From: Clostridiales bacterium
Lineage (GTDB): Bacteria > Bacillota > Clostridia > Oscillospirales > Oscillospiraceae
Direction of reading: 5' to 3'
NCBI GenBank assembly: GCA_029268065.1
Contig: JAJUHC010000007.1
Location: 16,045 to 80,044, forward strand
DNA: 64,000 nt
The notes under the pieces were generated by a model, which searched no databases, was not told the origin of the DNA, and worked only from the letters and a program-made list of their open reading frames with translations. Shown here in pieces: positions 51,265 through 59,952 of this stretch. Numbering within the stretch: position 1 is the first letter of the stretch; each line of letters begins with the position of its first letter. The translations under genes were made by a program, and so were the position numbers.

Positions 51265-51681
51265 TTACTTGGACTCGGAATCGCAATAGATGCAGCGGTA
51301 TATCCCCTCTTCGGGCGAGGTCAGCCTGAAAATCTGGTCGGTTTCACGCTCCGCGAGCGATATGCAACGCGGGTTTTTGCACTTTATGACGTTTTTCACT
51401 TCTTTGGGGAGCTTCAGTTTCTTTTTTTCTACGAGGACGCCGTCGCTGATTACGTTTACGGTTATGTTGGGGTCGATATAGCCGAGAATGTCAAGGTCGA
51501 GGTTTATTTCCGCGTCAATTTTTATAATATCCTTTCTGCCCAGCTTGGTGCTCTTCACGTTTTTTATTATCGCCACGCAGCAGTCAAGCTCGTCCAGATT
51601 AAGATAATTGTATATCTCCATGCTTTTTCCGGCCTTTATGTGGTCGAGTACGATGCCGGAATTTATCCCGTCTACATTCAT
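51265..51681 (-). CDS. pyrI: Aspartate carbamoyltransferase regulatory chain PyrI
   Basis: PyrI binds effector nucleotides and the catalytic PyrB trimers. The 138-residue protein has an allosteric domain ([30 protein letters not shown]) and a zinc domain with CKNPRC and CIYC. It is a little shorter than the 150-residue enteric protein. It overlaps pyrB by 4 bases and ends the pyr operon, so feedback control of the pathway likely acts on the enzyme. Confidence 0.94.
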   Translation of the reverse strand: MNVDGINSGIVLDHIKAGKSMEIYNYLNLDELDCCVAIIKNVKSTKLGRKDIIKIDAEINLDLDILGYIDPNITVNVISDGVLVEKKKLKLPKEVKNVIKCKNPRCISLAERETDQIFRLTSPEEGIYRCIYCDSESK

Positions 51682-52595
51682 TTTGACACCTCCAGCAGTC
51701 TCATTATGAGCGCCATGCGAATGAATTTGCCGTTTTCAACCTGCTTGAAGTAGCAGGCGCGCGGGTCGTCGTCCACCTTGACCGAGATCTCGTTTACCCT
51801 CGGCAGCGGATGCATTATTATCGTGTCGGGCTTTGCGTAGCGCATCTTTTCGGTGTCGAGAATGAAGCTGTCCTTTAGCCTCATGTAGTCCGCTTCGTTG
51901 AAGAAGCGCTCCCTCTGTACCCTTGTCATGTACAGTATGTCCGCTTTGGCCAGTCCTTCCTCAAGCTTGTCCGTCTCGCGCCACTCGATATTTCGCCTTT
52001 TCTTCATATCCTCGCGTATATAGTCGGGGATTTTCAGCTCCTCCGGCGATATCAGTATGAATTTGATGTTTTCGTAGCAGGACATCGCGGCTATGAGCGA
52101 GTGCACCGTCCTTCCGAACTTCAAGTCCCCGCAGAGCGCGACGGTCATATTGTCAAGCCTTCCCTTCTCCCTTTGTATGGTGAGAAGGTCCGTGAGCGTC
52201 TGCGTCGGGTGGCTGTGCCCGCCGTCTCCGGCGTTTATCACGGGTACCGGGGATTTGAGCGAGGCGAGGAGCGGCGCGCCCTCCTTGGGGTGACGCATCG
52301 CTATCACGTCGGCGTAGCAGGCGACTGTCCTCACCGTGTCTATTACGCTTTCGCCCTTGGTGGCGGAGCTTGAATCCGCAGAAGAAAATCCAAGCACCGC
52401 TCCCCCAAGCTCCAGCATCGCGGCCTCGAAGCTGAGGCGCGTTCTCGTGCTCGGCTCGAAGAAAAGCGTCGCGAGCTTTCTTCCCCTGCAGACCTCCGAA
52501 TAGGCTTTCCTGTTCCCTATTATGTCATTTGATGTCCTTATGAGCTCCGCAATTTCATTAACGCTCAGGTCCGTGATGTCGATAAGGTGACGCAT
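51678..52595 (-). CDS. pyrB: Aspartate carbamoyltransferase catalytic chain PyrB
   Basis: PyrB joins carbamoyl phosphate and aspartate. The 305-residue protein has the carbamoyl-phosphate motif [31 protein letters not shown] and HPLPRVNEI. It overlaps pyrI and follows pyrE after 10 bases within the pyrCKDFEBI operon. Confidence 0.97.
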   Translation of the reverse strand: MRHLIDITDLSVNEIAELIRTSNDIIGNRKAYSEVCRGRKLATLFFEPSTRTRLSFEAAMLELGGAVLGFSSADSSSATKGESVIDTVRTVACYADVIAMRHPKEGAPLLASLKSPVPVINAGDGGHSHPTQTLTDLLTIQREKGRLDNMTVALCGDLKFGRTVHSLIAAMSCYENIKFILISPEELKIPDYIREDMKKRRNIEWRETDKLEEGLAKADILYMTRVQRERFFNEADYMRLKDSFILDTEKMRYAKPDTIIMHPLPRVNEISVKVDDDPRACYFKQVENGKFIRMALIMRLLEVSK

Positions 52596-52605
52596 ACTAT
52601 ACCTC

Positions 52606-53235
52606 CTATTTCATCCAGCTTTCGTCCGAGGGATTGTCGCGGAACCTTATAAGGCGCCGGACGTCCTCCTTGGGAACATACCCTTCTTCTGCGGCGACTT
52701 CTGCGAGAACGTCGAAGTTCGTCAGACTTACGTTTTTAACACCCGCTTCCTTTAATCGGTCGAGTCCCTTCTGCATATTGTAGGTGAAGATGCTCACGAC
52801 TCCGAGCACGTCCGCACCCGCGGCCCTCAGCGCCTCTACTACCTCTATTACGCTCCCGCCGGTCGATATCAGGTCCTCGATTACGACGACCCTGTCGCCG
52901 GCGCTCAGCTTTCCCTCAATCTGGTTCGCCCTGCCGTGGTCCTTTGCGCCTGAGCGGACGTAGCCCATGGGGAGGCGGAGAATGTTTGCCGCAAGCGCCG
53001 CGTGGGCTATGCCCGCCGTGCTTGTGCCCATCAGCGACTCGCACTCGGGATAGCGCTTTTTGACGGTATCGGCTATCGCCTGCTCCACCCTGTCGCGCAC
53101 CTCAGGCTCCGACAGTATCAGCCGGTTGTCGCAGTATATCGGGCTTCTTATACCGCTTGCCCATGTGAAGGGCTCATTTGGGCGCAGAAATACAGCTCCT
53201 ATCGACAGCAGGTCCTTGGCAATCCTTTTTTCCAT
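52606..53235 (-). CDS. pyrE: Orotate phosphoribosyltransferase PyrE
   Basis: PyrE joins orotate and PRPP to OMP. The 209-residue protein has the PRPP-binding motif [14 protein letters not shown] and the N-terminal [16 protein letters not shown]. It follows pyrF by 12 bases in the operon. Confidence 0.96.
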   Translation of the reverse strand: MEKRIAKDLLSIGAVFLRPNEPFTWASGIRSPIYCDNRLILSEPEVRDRVEQAIADTVKKRYPECESLMGTSTAGIAHAALAANILRLPMGYVRSGAKDHGRANQIEGKLSAGDRVVVIEDLISTGGSVIEVVEALRAAGADVLGVVSIFTYNMQKGLDRLKEAGVKNVSLTNFDVLAEVAAEEGYVPKEDVRRLIRFRDNPSDESWMK

Positions 53236-53247
53236 TTTTTCTCCCTC

Positions 53248-53946
53248 TCAATCCACAAATTCCTTTACGCATCTTCGGTATGCTGCAACCGGGTCGGAAG
53301 CCCCCGTAATCGGCCTCCCGACTACGATATAATCCGAGCCTGTCTCCTTTGCTTTTTCCGGCGTCGTTATCCTCGACTGGTCGTCCCCGGCGGAATCCGC
53401 GAAGCGAATTCCCGGCGTCACGGTTATAAAGTCCCCGCCGCATGCCTTTTTGACCATTTCGGCTTCGAGAGGAGAGCATACGACTCCGTCAAGCCCAGCC
53501 TCCTTTGCGTTTTGGGCGTACTTTACGATGGCGTCGTTCATCGAGGCATCGATAAGGAGCTCCTTCTGCATGCGCTCCTCGCTTGTCGAGGTCAGCTGTG
53601 TGACCCCTATGAGCTTCGGCCTTGTGCCGTCCGCTCTTTTGAGCCCCTCCAGGGCCGCCCTCATCATCTCTATCGTTCCCGCGACGTGTACGTTGCACAT
53701 GTCCACGTCGAGCGAGGAGAGCGCCCTCATGGCCTTTTTGACGGTATTAGGTATGTCGTGCAGCTTGAGGTCGAGGAACAGCCTGTACCCTCTCCTCTTG
53801 ATTTCGCGCACTATATCGGGGCCCTCCGAATAGAATAGCTCCATTCCGATCTTCACATAGGGCTTTTCACCCTTGAAATTGTCCAGAAACGCGTACACCT
53901 CTTCAGCATCCGAAAAATCCAGCGCGATTATTACATCCTTACCCAT
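53248..53946 (-). CDS. pyrF: Orotidine 5'-phosphate decarboxylase PyrF
   Basis: PyrF makes UMP from OMP. The 232-residue TIM barrel has IIALDFSDAEEVYAFLD at the N-terminus, the catalytic Asp-Lys set in FLDLKLHDIPNTV, and VVGRPITGA at the phosphate site. Its length fits the short bacterial type (type 1). A 28-base palindrome lies between pyrD and this gene. Confidence 0.96.
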   Translation of the reverse strand: MGKDVIIALDFSDAEEVYAFLDNFKGEKPYVKIGMELFYSEGPDIVREIKRRGYRLFLDLKLHDIPNTVKKAMRALSSLDVDMCNVHVAGTIEMMRAALEGLKRADGTRPKLIGVTQLTSTSEERMQKELLIDASMNDAIVKYAQNAKEAGLDGVVCSPLEAEMVKKACGGDFITVTPGIRFADSAGDDQSRITTPEKAKETGSDYIVVGRPITGASDPVAAYRRCVKEFVD

Positions 53947-53971
53947 AAACTTTCCCCTTTCGTTACCGATT

Positions 53972-53999
53972 TTCAGGGGGCAATTAATTGCCCCCTGAA
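53972..53999. other. 28-bp perfect palindrome inside the pyr operon
   Basis: The arms TTCAGGGGGCAATT/AATTGCCCCCTGAA start right after the pyrD stop codon. No T-run follows on the minus strand, so it is unlikely to be a full terminator. It may stabilise the mRNA 3' end after processing or cause partial termination. Confidence 0.7.
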
Positions 54000-54920
54000 C
54001 TATTGTGCAATGCCGATGATGTCGGCAAGCCTTTCAATATTCAGTTCAGCCATCAGCTTCGGCAATTCTTCGATTATTTCCCTGCATACGAAGGGATTGC
54101 GGAGGTTCTCGGCTCCGACCTGCACGGCCGTTGCTCCAGCCATCATCATTTCGATCACGTCCCTGGCGGTTGCGACCCCTCCGATGCCCATTATAGGTAT
54201 CCTTACCGCCGCGGCCGTATCGTATACCATCCTGAGCGCCACCGGGAATATCGCCCTGCCGGAAAAGCCGCCTATCTTGTTCGCGATCACGGGCCTTGCC
54301 TTCCTTATGTCTATCCTCATTCCGAGAAGCGTATTGATAAGGCTGAGGCCGTCGGCCCCCGCCTCCTCGCAGGCCTTCGCAACATCGGTTATGCTCGTCA
54401 CGTTCGGGCTGAGCTTTATGAATATTGGCTTTTTTGTGACCCTGCGGACCGCCGCCGTGACTTCCGCCGCCGTTTTGGGGTCGGAGGCAAAGTTCGCCCC
54501 GCCCCTGTGTATGTTGGGACAGCTGATGTTCACCTCAATTATGCCCACCTGGGGGGAGGCGTTCAGCATTTCCGTGCAGTATACGAACTCGCTCACGGAG
54601 TAGCCCCCCACGTTCGCTATGACCGGCTTTTTGAAATATGCCGCTATATTCGGAAGCTCCTCGCTGACCACCGCTTCTATACCCGGGTTTTGCAGGCCTA
54701 TCGAATTTATCATGCCGCCGCTGCATTCCGCTATTCTGGGAGTAGGATTTCCGAAGCGCGGCTCCTTCGTTGTTCCCTTGAAGCAAAATGATCCGAGTAT
54801 GTTTATATCGTAGAAATCCTTGAATTCCGCGCCGTAACCGAAGGTGCCGCTAGCCGGAATAACTGGATTGTCGAGCCTCAGCCCGCAGAGTGTAACGCTC
54901 ATGTCAGCCAAAAATGGCAC
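54000..54920 (-). CDS. pyrD: Dihydroorotate dehydrogenase, catalytic subunit PyrD (class 1B)
   Basis: PyrD 1B oxidises dihydroorotate with FMN and passes electrons through PyrK to NAD. The 306-residue protein has VIPASGTFGYG, NISCPNIHRGGANF with the active-site cysteine, and IPIMGIGGVATARD at the FMN phosphate. pyrK lies 7 bases upstream, which confirms the 1B class. Confidence 0.97.
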   Translation of the reverse strand: MPFLADMSVTLCGLRLDNPVIPASGTFGYGAEFKDFYDINILGSFCFKGTTKEPRFGNPTPRIAECSGGMINSIGLQNPGIEAVVSEELPNIAAYFKKPVIANVGGYSVSEFVYCTEMLNASPQVGIIEVNISCPNIHRGGANFASDPKTAAEVTAAVRRVTKKPIFIKLSPNVTSITDVAKACEEAGADGLSLINTLLGMRIDIRKARPVIANKIGGFSGRAIFPVALRMVYDTAAAVRIPIMGIGGVATARDVIEMMMAGATAVQVGAENLRNPFVCREIIEELPKLMAELNIERLADIIGIAQ

Positions 54921-54927
54921 CCCCCTT

Positions 54928-55665
54928 TTACCAAACCACTTCGTCCGATTTCAAAACCGGTCCGTCCTTGCAGATGCGCTTTGAGCCGTATTTCGTCTTG
55001 CAGCTGCATCCCATGCAGACTCCGAAACCGCAGGCCATGCGCTCCTCAAAGCTGAGCTGCCCTTTTATATGCGGAAGCTCTTCCGCCACAGCCTTCAGCA
55101 TAGGCTCCGGACCGCAGGCGCAATAGCCGCTGTAGCTAAGATCAAGCGCCCTGATCACGTCCGTTACAAAGCCTCTTATTCCGAAGCTTCCGTCCGCGGT
55201 GCCTACCGCTGTAAGCGCCCCCAGCTTTTCAAACTCCTCATAGTAGAACACGTCTTCCGCGCCGTTGAAGCCGATAACCACAGTCGGCGCCGCCCCCATT
55301 TCCCTCAGCCTTTTGCAGAGTCCATACATCGGAGGAACTCCGGCTCCGCCGCCGATGAGCAATGGGTTTGCCCCGCAGAGCTCCGTGTCAAAGCCGTTCC
55401 CGAGTCCTGTCAGTATGTCAAGACTCCCCCTTTTCATTTCGGAAAGCGCCTTTGTTCCATCTCCCACGGTCTTGTAAATTAGCGTAAGCAGGCTCAGATC
55501 CCAGTCGCAGACCGACAGCGGGCGGCGGAGGAAGAAACCGTCCAAAGCTATATTCACAAACTGCCCGGGCGCAGTTATGCCGCTCGTATCTCCGTAAAGA
55601 ACGAGCTTGTAAACGTCTTTTGCTATCTTCTCATTCGTAATTATGTCAAATATAACCTGATTCAA
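54928..55665 (-). CDS. pyrK: Dihydroorotate dehydrogenase electron transfer subunit PyrK
   Basis: PyrK carries FAD and a [2Fe-2S] cluster and links PyrD to NAD. The 245-residue product has RRPLSVCDWD (FAD site), LIGGGAGVPPMYGL (NAD site) and the cluster cysteines in ACGFGVCMGCSCKT plus RICKDGPV. The TTG at 55665 follows GGAGG and overlaps the pyrC stop (TTGA); it gives the family N-terminus MNQVIFDIITNEKI. Confidence 0.96.
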   Translation of the reverse strand: MNQVIFDIITNEKIAKDVYKLVLYGDTSGITAPGQFVNIALDGFFLRRPLSVCDWDLSLLTLIYKTVGDGTKALSEMKRGSLDILTGLGNGFDTELCGANPLLIGGGAGVPPMYGLCKRLREMGAAPTVVIGFNGAEDVFYYEEFEKLGALTAVGTADGSFGIRGFVTDVIRALDLSYSGYCACGPEPMLKAVAEELPHIKGQLSFEERMACGFGVCMGCSCKTKYGSKRICKDGPVLKSDEVVW

Positions 55666-56933
55666 GACAAGTTCCTCCAAACGATTTCGCCGCCGCACAG
55701 CGTGAGTACGCTCTCGCCCCAGACCTCCATGCCGGCAAACGGCGTCGCACGGCCCTTTGAGAGGAAGCTGTCGGGATCGATTTTATACTTGCTGCCGAGG
55801 TCAAAGACGGCAAGGTCGGCTCTCTCGCCTATCTCAAGCCTTCCGCCGCCTAGCCCGAAAAGAAGCCTCGGCTTTACGCTCATAAGCTCAACGAGCCTTG
55901 AAAGCGGGATGATGCCAGACATAACAAGCCTCGTGTAGAGCACCGGGAAGGCCGTCTCAAGCCCCACGACGCCCATCAGGCTCCCCAATATCCCCTTGCT
56001 CTTCTCCTCAGACGAGTGAGGCGCATGGTCGGTGGCTATCACGTCTATTGTTCCGTCTTTTACGCCTTCTATGAGAGCCGCCCTGTCCTCTTCCGTTCTT
56101 ATAGGCGGGTTCATCTTGAAGCTGCCGCTGTCCCGAAGCTCGCGGTCGCTCAGAACCAGGTAGTGCGGGGCCGTTTCGCAGCTTACCGGCAGACCTTCGG
56201 CCTTCGCGCGCCTGATAAGCTCCACGCTCTCCTTTGCCGAAACATGGCAGACATGGTATCGGCAGCCCGTCTCCCTGACCAGCTCTATGTCGCGCTTCAC
56301 CTGCGCCCATTCGCTTTCGGAGCTTATCCCCCTGACACCCAGGGCTTTCGCATACGCGCCGTCGTGCACCGCGCTCCCGCCGAGAAGCTTTTCATCCTCG
56401 CAATGCGCCGCTATAAGCTTTCCCAGCTTCTTCACCCTAAGCATCGCTTCCTTCATCATATCCGCGCTCTGAACGCCGCGCCCGTCGTCGGAAAAACCGG
56501 CGACCGAGTCCGCCATACGTTCAAGCTCCGCAAGCTCCGCCCCCTTCTCGCCCTTCGTAATGGCAGAATAAGGAATGACTCTGACAAGCGCGGAGGCGTT
56601 TACGAGCTCCCTCAAAACGGCGAGCGATTCGGGACTGTCCATAACGGGATCCGTATTCGGCATGGCGCAGACCGCAGTATATCCGCCTCTGGCGGCGGCC
56701 ATCGTGCCGGTTTTTATGGTCTCCTTGTACGAAAAACCGGGCTCCCGCAGATGAACATGCACATCCGCGAAGCCCGGAAACAGGTGACAGTTATTCAAAT
56801 CGTAAACCGCGTCGCAGCCGCGGTCCGAAAGGTCGGAGGAAAAAGCGGTAACAACCCCGTCAGTGAGAAGAACGTCACTTTTCTGAAAGCGTCCCTTAAC
56901 GTATACCTGCCCGCTTTTAAGAAGAATGTTCAT
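55662..56933 (-). CDS. pyrC: Dihydroorotase PyrC
   Basis: PyrC closes carbamoyl aspartate to dihydroorotate. The 423-residue zinc amidohydrolase has DVHVHLREPGFSYKE, the metal histidines in AAHCED and CHVSAKESVE, and ATDHAPHSSEEK. It is first in the operon; a promoter lies about 65 bases upstream. carA and carB are not in the cluster. Confidence 0.96.
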   Translation of the reverse strand: MNILLKSGQVYVKGRFQKSDVLLTDGVVTAFSSDLSDRGCDAVYDLNNCHLFPGFADVHVHLREPGFSYKETIKTGTMAAARGGYTAVCAMPNTDPVMDSPESLAVLRELVNASALVRVIPYSAITKGEKGAELAELERMADSVAGFSDDGRGVQSADMMKEAMLRVKKLGKLIAAHCEDEKLLGGSAVHDGAYAKALGVRGISSESEWAQVKRDIELVRETGCRYHVCHVSAKESVELIRRAKAEGLPVSCETAPHYLVLSDRELRDSGSFKMNPPIRTEEDRAALIEGVKDGTIDVIATDHAPHSSEEKSKGILGSLMGVVGLETAFPVLYTRLVMSGIIPLSRLVELMSVKPRLLFGLGGGRLEIGERADLAVFDLGSKYKIDPDSFLSKGRATPFAGMEVWGESVLTLCGGEIVWRNLS

Positions 56934-56970
56934 GGGGAGCGCCTACCTTTTCCCGAAACCATATTATTAC

Positions 56971-57003
56971 TTACTTTACTTGTTTTGATTTCACATGTCA
57001 AGT
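56971..57003 (-). promoter_or_regulatory. Promoter of the pyr operon
   Basis: On the minus strand TTGACA is followed 17 bases later by TAAAGT. The leader is short and shows no PyrR-type attenuator, so regulation by attenuation is not evident. Confidence 0.55.
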
Positions 57004-57039
57004 TATTTTTTTAACTTTTTTCTTCTTTGATATATTGCA

Positions 57040-57073
57040 CAAAAAAGCCGCGTCGCCTCTTTACGCCGCGGCC
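57040..57073 (-). terminator. Terminator after the CsoR-family gene
   Basis: On the minus strand the arms GCCGCG/CGCGGC with a 14-base loop are followed by TTTTTTGTGC. Confidence 0.8.
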
Positions 57074-57427
57074 TCACTTTATAAACCTGTCGATAGCCTC
57101 GGTAAGCTCGTCGATCATCTCCCACTGGTTCGTCTGCACAGCCTCGACCAGACAGTGCTCGAGATGGTTTTTGAGGATCACCTTGCCGGTATTGTTAAGA
57201 GCGGATTTAACCGCCGAGAGCTGTATAAGAACCTCACTGCAGTCCCTTCCGTCCTCGACCATTTTTCTGATCGACTCGAGATGACCTATCGCGCGCGAAA
57301 GCCGATTCAGTACGGCCTTGTTTTCCTCGGGGGTGTGAACATGCCTGTGAGGAGCTCCGCTTCCCTCGTGAGTATGCTCATGAGTATGCTCATGCGGCTG
57401 AACCTCTCCGCCGTGTGTGTGCGCCAT
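57074..57427 (-). CDS. CsoR/RcnR family metal-sensing repressor with His-rich N-terminus
   Basis: The 117-residue all-helical repressor has the family core NRLSRAIGHLESIRKM and the copper-type ligands: a cysteine in GRDCSEV, then a histidine and cysteine in KNHLEHC, matching the Cys-His-Cys set of CsoR. The N-terminal 33 residues carry about nine histidines, an extra metal-binding arm. No copper exporter or chaperone gene lies nearby, so its target is elsewhere. Copper is the likely metal. Confidence 0.88.
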   Translation of the reverse strand: MAHTHGGEVQPHEHTHEHTHEGSGAPHRHVHTPEENKAVLNRLSRAIGHLESIRKMVEDGRDCSEVLIQLSAVKSALNNTGKVILKNHLEHCLVEAVQTNQWEMIDELTEAIDRFIK

Positions 57428-57520
57428 TCCTAACCCCCCTTTTTTAGGATGATACCAAAATATTGCACAAAAGTCAAGCGGGCAAAATCAGTCGGAGTCC
57501 GCGCCTTTCGCGCATAAAAC

Positions 57521-57549
57521 AAAGAGACAGGAATACCCTGTCCCTTTTT
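57521..57549 (-). terminator. Terminator after the SleB-like gene
   Basis: On the minus strand the stem AGGGACAGG/CCTGTCTCT is followed by TTGTTTTATG. The plus side also has TCCCTTTTTGG. Confidence 0.8.
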
Positions 57550-57568
57550 GGTGTGTGTGGTTTTCAGG

Positions 57569-58387
57569 TCATGCGTAAAACGCGTGGTTTCCTATCACGG
57601 TCATGAGCGTAAGAGAGCTTGCAAACCATCTGTTTTCGTCCGATTTGCTGGGATTGCAGAAATACAGACTGTTTCCAACCACATTATAGCCCTCAAGGCA
57701 TATCTTTGCGGCTATTACCGAGGTTTCGGAAGGCGTTTTGTAAATCGCGCCGGTGATAACCGGAGAAAACTGATAGGGCTGGAAAATCACTTCATAGATC
57801 GTATTTGGATACTTGCCGCTTTTCACCCTGTTCAGCACCACATTACCGACCGCAATCTGCCCGCCGAGAGACTCGCCGCCGCTTTCGCTGGATATGACCC
57901 TCGAAAGCCAGTATACCGCATCCGAACTGTAAAAGCTATCCCCCGATTCAACCACGCCGTTGCCCTTGTAAACATACACCGTACGTTTTTCAGGGTCCCA
58001 CTCGACCACCGCGCCGAAAGCCTTCGCCAATTCCCTGATCGGCAGCATAGCGCTTCCCCCGATATTGCGGCATCCGTCCGGCAGATAGAAATAGCGTCCG
58101 TTGACGGTTAGATACTGCGCGCCTATGCCAACCGACATCGCAATCCCCGGAGCAGTCACACAAACAGTCTTTGTGGAATCCTCCCAGGTCACTTCGGCGC
58201 CGGCTATCGCCTTGCTGAACTGGCGCACAGGAACATAAGCCGCCGAGTTTATTATTTCTGCGTTTGTATCAAATAAAGTGCCGTTTATATATATAGTTAA
58301 ATTCTGGGCGCCCGCAGCCTTTGCGGGGACCAGATCTGCGACGCAAATCACACACACAAGCAAAAAAGCAAATAATCTTTTCTTCAT
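57569..58387 (-). CDS. Secreted cell-wall hydrolase with stalk-protein domain (SleB-like)
   Basis: The 272-residue protein has a signal peptide (MKKRLFAFLLVCVICV, cut near AKA), two copper-amine-oxidase-N-type stalk repeats (AYVPVRQFSKAIAG and MLPIRELAKAFGA), and a C-terminal Hydrolase_2 domain (ESGGESLGGQIAVGNVVLNR, GNSLYFCNP), the fold of the spore-cortex enzyme SleB and the mother-cell enzyme CwlJ. The stalk repeats replace SleB's usual peptidoglycan-binding domain. A role in sporulation or germination is likely but not certain. Confidence 0.9.
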   Translation of the reverse strand: MKKRLFAFLLVCVICVADLVPAKAAGAQNLTIYINGTLFDTNAEIINSAAYVPVRQFSKAIAGAEVTWEDSTKTVCVTAPGIAMSVGIGAQYLTVNGRYFYLPDGCRNIGGSAMLPIRELAKAFGAVVEWDPEKRTVYVYKGNGVVESGDSFYSSDAVYWLSRVISSESGGESLGGQIAVGNVVLNRVKSGKYPNTIYEVIFQPYQFSPVITGAIYKTPSETSVIAAKICLEGYNVVGNSLYFCNPSKSDENRWFASSLTLMTVIGNHAFYA

Positions 58388-58428
58388 ATGCTCTCCTTCC
58401 TATCATTTTTGCAATCGCAGGGCAATAA

Positions 58429-58437
58429 TACTATATG
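58429..58437 (-). promoter_or_regulatory. Possible SigE/SigK -10 element of the SleB-like gene
   Basis: CATATAGTA on the minus strand fits the CATA-N3-TA form used by mother-cell sigma factors. It lies about 40 bases upstream of the start codon. The -35 is not clear. Confidence 0.35.
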
Positions 58438-58697
58438 TTTTCAAAAAAATCAAGCGAAAAAAAGTATCGCTTCCTCTCAAAATATGAATTTTTTATGACT
58501 TTTTTGTTTCAACGAGCGCAAACGCCAATATTTTAGATCCATTTATAATATAAATTGTATTTTTTTGTCACTCAAATTGTTATTTATTGCCATTTTGTGG
58601 ACGCTGTTATTGACAAAAATATACGATATGCAATCAATATTTTTGTATACTTGAATAAAAAAATGAGTTTTTGGCAAAGAAAAAGAGACGAAACCAA

Positions 58698-58740
58698 AAA
58701 TGCCCTGCGGAAAATTACAAAAGTTTCCCGCAGGGCACGC
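58698..58740 (-). terminator. Terminator after the first D-2-hydroxyacid dehydrogenase
   Basis: On the minus strand the stem GCCCTGCGG/CCGCAGGGC with a 17-base loop is followed by ATTTTTGG. Confidence 0.85.
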
Positions 58741-58780
58741 TTTTTCACAAATCTTTCCTGCAATTTCAGGATGCTCCGGC

Positions 58781-59737
58781 TCAAACAATACGGCTTTTAA
58801 TATGTCCGCCGCTGACAAACGCCGCCACGTTGTCCTCGAGCATTTTCTGGAGCCTTTGCCTCGCGGCCCTTGTCGCCCAGCTGATATGAGGCGTGACGAT
58901 GCAGTTATCAAGCTGGAGCAAAGGATTGGCTTTATCGGGGGGCTCCGGAGAGGTAACGTCAAGCCCCGCACCGGAAAGCTTTCCGCTTTTTAACGCTTCG
59001 TACAACTCCTTCTCGCTCACTATTCCCCCGCGCGCGGTATTTATAAGTATGGCGCCATCCTTCATCTTTGAAATGAACCTTCCATTGACCATTCCCCTGG
59101 TCTTTTCAGTGAGCGGGCAGTGCAGCGACACAGCGTCGCTCATAGGGAGCATTTCATAAAGCGGCATGTATGTTATCCCGCCCTCGCTCCCCTGCGTTCG
59201 TGAATTCGTGGTGGCCAGCACATTCATTCCGAAGCCCATGGCTATCTGAGCTACCCGTTTTCCTATGTCCCCGCAGCCGACAAGCCCGATAGTAAGTCCC
59301 GAAAGCTCCACGTGCCTGAATTTGTGGTACCTGTACTCTTCCATTCCGGTCCAGAGACCGCTTCTCGCGGCGTTGCGGAAGCCTTCCACATCGGTAGTAA
59401 GCTCCAAAAGGAAGCTGAACACCATCTGCGCCACCGACTCTGAAGAATACCCGGGGTTATTGCAGACGACAATGCCATGCTCGCGGCAGTAATCGATGTC
59501 GATCATTTCGTAGCCCGTTCCCAGCGCATGCACAAATCTTACCTTCGGGCAGAGACGGAGCGCTTCACCCAATACCCTGGTACGGCTGGTAAAAATCGCC
59601 TCGGCATCCCTGCACCTTTCAGCCACTTCGTAATTCTCTGACCTTTCGTACACGGCAAGCTCTCCGTATCTTTTAAGATAGTCCCAGCCGAGATCCCCCG
59701 GGTTAACAATGAAGCTGTCCAGTATCACCATTTTCAT
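58781..59737 (-). CDS. D-isomer-specific 2-hydroxyacid dehydrogenase (first)
   Basis: The 318-residue NAD-dependent enzyme has the Rossmann motif GLVGCGDIGKRVA, the arginine in NTARGG, the glutamate in TSPEPPD and the catalytic histidine in VTPHISWAT. Substrate could be a keto acid or a phosphoglycerate-like compound; the sequence does not decide. It is divergent from two FAD oxidoreductases that are followed by another D-hydroxyacid dehydrogenase, suggesting one catabolic pathway. Confidence 0.9.
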   Translation of the reverse strand: MKMVILDSFIVNPGDLGWDYLKRYGELAVYERSENYEVAERCRDAEAIFTSRTRVLGEALRLCPKVRFVHALGTGYEMIDIDYCREHGIVVCNNPGYSSESVAQMVFSFLLELTTDVEGFRNAARSGLWTGMEEYRYHKFRHVELSGLTIGLVGCGDIGKRVAQIAMGFGMNVLATTNSRTQGSEGGITYMPLYEMLPMSDAVSLHCPLTEKTRGMVNGRFISKMKDGAILINTARGGIVSEKELYEALKSGKLSGAGLDVTSPEPPDKANPLLQLDNCIVTPHISWATRAARQRLQKMLEDNVAAFVSGGHIKSRIV

Positions 59738-59883
59738 ATGCCAAACCTCATACTCTTTTTAAAAAATATAACATTATTAGCTAAAATAATAAACCGCTAT
59801 TCTAATTTTTCTAAAAAGATTGAGTATTTTTTATTAAAACATTAATTTTTTTTATGATATATTCCGAAACACAAAATTATGCT

Positions 59884-59911
59884 TTGAAATTTTAACGTGT
59901 TGTGATAGAAT
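59884..59911 (+). promoter_or_regulatory. Promoter of the FAD oxidoreductase pair
   Basis: TTGAAA (59884-59889) and TAGAAT (59906-59911) are 16 bases apart, about 40 bases upstream of the start at 59953. Confidence 0.55.
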
Positions 59912-59952
59912 GCGGTGTAGCAAAAATATACTTTTTTATGGAGAAAGCTTAT

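Larger units (their letters stand above)
58388..58780. other. 393-bp AT-rich intergenic region
   Basis: It holds a possible sporulation-type -10 (58429-58437) for the SleB-like gene on the left and the terminator of the hydroxyacid dehydrogenase on the right (58698-58740). Short open frames here lack SD sites and are not called. Confidence 0.5.

Noticed and set aside
58555..58993. Short open frames in the intergenic DNA left of the first hydroxyacid dehydrogenase.
   Set aside because: They lack SD sites and run through a terminator or into the antisense of the dehydrogenase.
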